Positions 61,278 to 64,000 of a stretch of 64,000 nt of DNA are shown here, piece by piece. The DNA comes from Bacteroidetes bacterium 43-93. GTDB taxonomy: Bacteria > Bacteroidota > Bacteroidia > Chitinophagales > Chitinophagaceae. The DNA is taken from the NCBI GenBank assembly GCA_001897855.1, contig MKUO01000001.1:496001-560000 (forward strand), in the 5' to 3' direction. Position 1 is the first letter of the stretch. Every line of letters starts with the position of its first letter. Below the pieces are notes generated by a model that had not been told where the DNA came from, made no database searches, and worked only from the letters and a program-made list of their open reading frames with translations. Position numbers and translations under genes: made by a program.

Positions 61278-62245
61278 GCCTTTAATTCTATCAAGGTCTT
61301 TTCTACCTTATTCCTTACCGGCTTTACAGTTTGCAGGTATCTGTAAATAGCTTTCAGGTTGTCATCGCTCATACGCCTGAATGGCCCCCAGGGCATTGCG
61401 CTGTGTTTTATCAGCTTACCCATACGAAAGCGCTTGATGAACACATCTTCGGTCCATCCGGCCAGTTTTCCCGTTTCTTTGTCGGGGGTAAGGTTAGGTG
61501 TAATACACGCGAAGTGTGCCTGGTCTATCGGTGATTCAATCTGGAAGCCGCCGGCAAAATCTTCGCCAATAAAAGCGCCTGTTTTCAGGTCTCTGTTTGT
61601 GTGGCAGCCACGGCAGTTCGCCACACTGTTAGCAAGATATTTGCCATACTCAACAGATGTATCTTCTTTTACAGATTTAGGAACCTCTACCGTCGGCCCC
61701 GCGGGTTTTATCAGGAAGGCTTTTACCACTTTGCCCAGCACATTGAGGTGCGATTCGGGCACGGGATGCTTAACAGACTGCATAGTACTCAGGTAAGAAA
61801 ATATAGCAGTCATATCCTCATCGCTGGTATTATGAAACGGCATAAAATCAAATAGTATAGAGCCATCAGGCTTCACTCCATACCTCAAAGCACGTGCTAA
61901 TGCCTTTACCGGGGTGTTCCCTACACCTGTTTCTTTATCAGGAGTGATGTTGGGTGCATAGACATAACCAACGGGAAGATTGAATTTAAAGCCACCTTCC
62001 AGGGGCACCATATCTCCCCGTTCTTTTTCTGCCAACATATCTACCTTGCCGTGGCAATCTGCACAGTGGCCCGGGCCATAGACAAGATATTCGCCTCTTT
62101 TTAGCACAGTACTGTCAGTAGAAATAGCAATGTCAGGATAAGGAGCGTCATATTTGAGATTTTGCCTGGAGGCTACAGCTATGGTAATACCAATGACAAT
62201 GAGGAGCAGGATTATACCTGTCCATTTAAGGATACGTTTAAGCAT
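61274..62245 (-). CDS. Di-heme c-type cytochrome
   Basis: A 323-aa protein with an N-terminal membrane anchor (about 9-26). Two heme sites: CADCH (61-65) and CRGCH (211-215), each followed by a Met ligand candidate (MPFHNTSDEDM; MPWGPFRRMSDDNL). The two halves are homologous (NITPDKETG and NLTPDKETG). It probably passes electrons at the periplasmic face of a respiratory chain. There are no neighbours that name a dehydrogenase partner. Confidence 0.9.
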   Translation of the reverse strand: MLKRILKWTGIILLLIVIGITIAVASRQNLKYDAPYPDIAISTDSTVLKRGEYLVYGPGHCADCHGKVDMLAEKERGDMVPLEGGFKFNLPVGYVYAPNITPDKETGVGNTPVKALARALRYGVKPDGSILFDFMPFHNTSDEDMTAIFSYLSTMQSVKHPVPESHLNVLGKVVKAFLIKPAGPTVEVPKSVKEDTSVEYGKYLANSVANCRGCHTNRDLKTGAFIGEDFAGGFQIESPIDQAHFACITPNLTPDKETGKLAGWTEDVFIKRFRMGKLIKHSAMPWGPFRRMSDDNLKAIYRYLQTVKPVRNKVEKTLIELKA

Positions 62246-62390
62246 AAGTGGGTGTGTTTCGCCGCAAAAATAATATACACGTATTATATATACAATAATA
62301 TCTTATTATTTTTTAGTTTATCTGCCACAAAATCAATGCTATACTAACTGTTAGTACGATTTTTGTAAATTATAGCTTTAAAGAGCTTGC

Positions 62391-64000
62391 TTGCGTAGAA
62401 TACCCTTATTTATACTTTACTTATTGCTGTCTGTAAGCGGTCTTGCGCAGCCTGCAACTGATACACTTAACCTTGACAGTGTTCATATCGGTAATAAAGA
62501 TAACCTCATCAATAAAGCTCTTAAGGAAACCATCCAATCGATATCCAATACACCTGACCGGCCCAAAGCAACCGTGAAAAGTGAAGACATATTTCGGAAG
62601 TACAACGGGCGCTTCATCAGGCATATTACTTACAATCAACTGGGCTTTGAAAAGCGCGTAAACGATACTACCACCGTTCGCACGAATATTGGTACCCGGT
62701 TGATGACGAGGTTTCATTCCATGTCTAAAGACTGGGTAATACATGACAACCTGTTTACCCATGAAGGCGATATGGTAGATGCATACAAAATTGCTGATAA
62801 CGAGCGCTATATCCGCACATTGCCATTCATGCAGGATGCCCTGATCCGTTTGATACCGGTAAAAGGGCATCCAGATTCGGTAGATATGGAAGTGATCACC
62901 AGGGATGTATTTAGTGTTGGTGGTAAGATAGATGTAAGCAGCACGCACCATATAAAAGCCGCCATTAACGATGGAAATTTCCTGGGAATGGGGCAGAAGC
63001 TGGAGTTTACAGGGCTGCTGGACCAGGAGCGGTATCCTAAATTTGGCCACCAGTTTACCTATGAAAAATATAACGTAAAGGGCAGTTTTATTGACGCCAT
63101 GGTAGGGTATTCCGTTATGTACCCCAACAAATATGATGATCGGGAAGAAGAAGACAATATTTTCCTCCAGTTAAATAAAGCGCTTGTATCGCCCTATAGC
63201 AAGACCGCAGGAGGGCTTCAGATCAGCTACGCAGAAAGCTACAATCGTTATCCCTCGGTACGCCCCGACACCGCTTTTTATAAGTATGCTAACTATACCT
63301 TTGATGTATGGGGAGGCTATAACCTGGCCAGTAAAAAGCTGCTGCATAGCGAAGTGCGCGACCGGCGTTTTCTTGCAGCCCGCTATGCCAGGATCGATTT
63401 TAACCAGGTACCGGTACAAGTAGGTAACCGGATAGACCTGAAATTTAACGATGTGGAAATGGCGCTGGCCTCGATGACCTTCTTTCGCCAGGATTTCTAC
63501 AAAACCAATTATGTGTACGGCTTCGGTATTACCGAGGATATCCCATACGGATATAACATAGCAGTGACGGCAGGCTGGTACCGGCAATTGCAGCTTAATC
63601 GGCCATATACAGGCATCAAGGCGGAAGGCTATGCTATATCTGATCATGAGGACTTTTACCGTTACTTCTTCCGGCTGGCTTCTTTTTACAACCATGGGTT
63701 TGAAGATGCAGGGCTGTTGGTTGGCGGTAGCTGGTTTAGCCGCCTTATGAATTACGGTCGTTATAAAGCACGCAATTTTATATCTCTGAGCTATACGCAC
63801 CTGTTCAATACGGTTACTAATGAGCCGCTGAGGATAGATAATCCATTTGGATTGCAATACTTTAGCTACCAGTACATTTATGGGTACGACCGTATAGGTA
63901 CCAACCTGGAGACGACTGTTTTTCTGCCTTATAAGCTATGGGGCTTTAAGTTTGCCCCCTTTGCCAACATCAATATCTCTGTTATTACTCCGCCCAATCA
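62391..64000 (+). CDS. Outer-membrane beta-barrel protein, 3'-truncated by the window
   Basis: An open frame from TTG 62391 to the end of the window, 536 codons so far. An in-frame TAA at 62379-62381 and no ATG before about 62700 make TTG the start. A signal peptide (LRRIPLFILYLLLSVSGLAQ) is cut near residue 20. A POTRA-like region follows (about 105-190: RYIRTLPFMQDALIRLIPVK, then VDMEVITRDVFSVGGKIDV), then many amphipathic strands ending in aromatic residues. It resembles Omp85/BamA-like barrels, but the C-terminus is not seen. Antisense frames over it are shadows. Confidence 0.78.
   Translation, partial: MRRIPLFILYLLLSVSGLAQPATDTLNLDSVHIGNKDNLINKALKETIQSISNTPDRPKATVKSEDIFRKYNGRFIRHITYNQLGFEKRVNDTTTVRTNIGTRLMTRFHSMSKDWVIHDNLFTHEGDMVDAYKIADNERYIRTLPFMQDALIRLIPVKGHPDSVDMEVITRDVFSVGGKIDVSSTHHIKAAINDGNFLGMGQKLEFTGLLDQERYPKFGHQFTYEKYNVKGSFIDAMVGYSVMYPNKYDDREEEDNIFLQLNKALVSPYSKTAGGLQISYAESYNRYPSVRPDTAFYKYANYTFDVWGGYNLASKKLLHSEVRDRRFLAARYARIDFNQVPVQVGNRIDLKFNDVEMALASMTFFRQDFYKTNYVYGFGITEDIPYGYNIAVTAGWYRQLQLNRPYTGIKAEGYAISDHEDFYRYFFRLASFYNHGFEDAGLLVGGSWFSRLMNYGRYKARNFISLSYTHLFNTVTNEPLRIDNPFGLQYFSYQYIYGYDRIGTNLETTVFLPYKLWGFKFAPFANINISVITPPN

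Noticed and set aside
62421-63857. Two leftward frames (62421-63050 and 63171-63857)
   Set aside because: The opposite strand carries a continuous 536-codon frame with a signal peptide and barrel-like strands, which runs off the window end.

Overview
The window looks like a chromosomal segment of a Bacteroidota member, most likely of the Chitinophagales/Chitinophagaceae type. The reasons are two secreted proteins with type IX secretion C-terminal tails, a short (285 aa) primary sigma factor, repeated TAnnTTTG promoter boxes, the nusB-DUF1573-yajC-coaE gene order, a DUF4175 giant coiled-coil protein and a fused MMPL/acyltransferase/methyltransferase protein. There are no rRNA, tRNA, CRISPR or intact insertion-sequence features that I can support. 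The taxonomic placement below phylum is inference.

Layout. 0-15.5 kb: an ArnT-like glycosyltransferase, ribosomal protein S1 (TTG start behind a full Shine-Dalgarno sequence), two divergent T9SS substrates (a DUF4397 protein and a 1501-aa subtilisin-like protease), a geranylgeranyl-reductase-family flavoprotein, a PadR regulator/membrane protein pair, and a leftward set encoding a biotin carrier, a DUF4476 protein, a lipoprotein and pyruvate dehydrogenase E1 beta. 15.5-22.7 kb: an M1 peptidase lipoprotein, the nusB-coaE housekeeping operon, a membrane acyltransferase and two small unknown proteins. 22.7-27.5 kb: a TetR-TolC-EmrA-EmrB drug-efflux operon with a clear palindromic operator. 27.5-28.6 kb: a repeat-rich accessory island in which a single-domain GIY-YIG nuclease gene lies among nested palindromic repeats, followed by short-period CATT-phased repeats. 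28.6-34.4 kb: recG, a Crp/Fnr regulator, ExbB/ExbD, an FKBP isomerase and a DUF1343/NamZ muramidase. 34.4-43.4 kb: the trifunctional 1276-aa fusion, a YD-repeat-like secreted protein, a tryptophan 2,3-dioxygenase/ABC exporter operon, a methyltransferase and a DUF4375 protein. 43.4-50.4 kb: an ABC-F ATPase with a structured leader, an orphan membrane protein, the primary sigma factor, glutaryl-CoA dehydrogenase, a SET-domain protein, an aldo/keto reductase and a proline-rich mini-protein. 50.4-64 kb: a DEAD-box helicase, MutS2 without an Smr domain, DUF4175, a TlpA-like protein, RarA, a di-heme cytochrome c and the start of an outer-membrane beta-barrel protein that runs off the window.

Genes are tightly packed. 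Several convergent pairs meet with zero spacing or with overlapping stop codons. Where leaders can be read from TAnnTTTG boxes they are short, in places nearly leaderless. The most unusual items are the GIY-YIG/palindrome island, degenerate 7-bp repeats that begin at the stop codons of four genes between 34 and 49 kb, a recG gene with no ATG, GTG or TTG ahead of its conserved N-terminus, and the strong Shine-Dalgarno/TTG combination on rpsA in a phylum that mostly ignores Shine-Dalgarno pairing.
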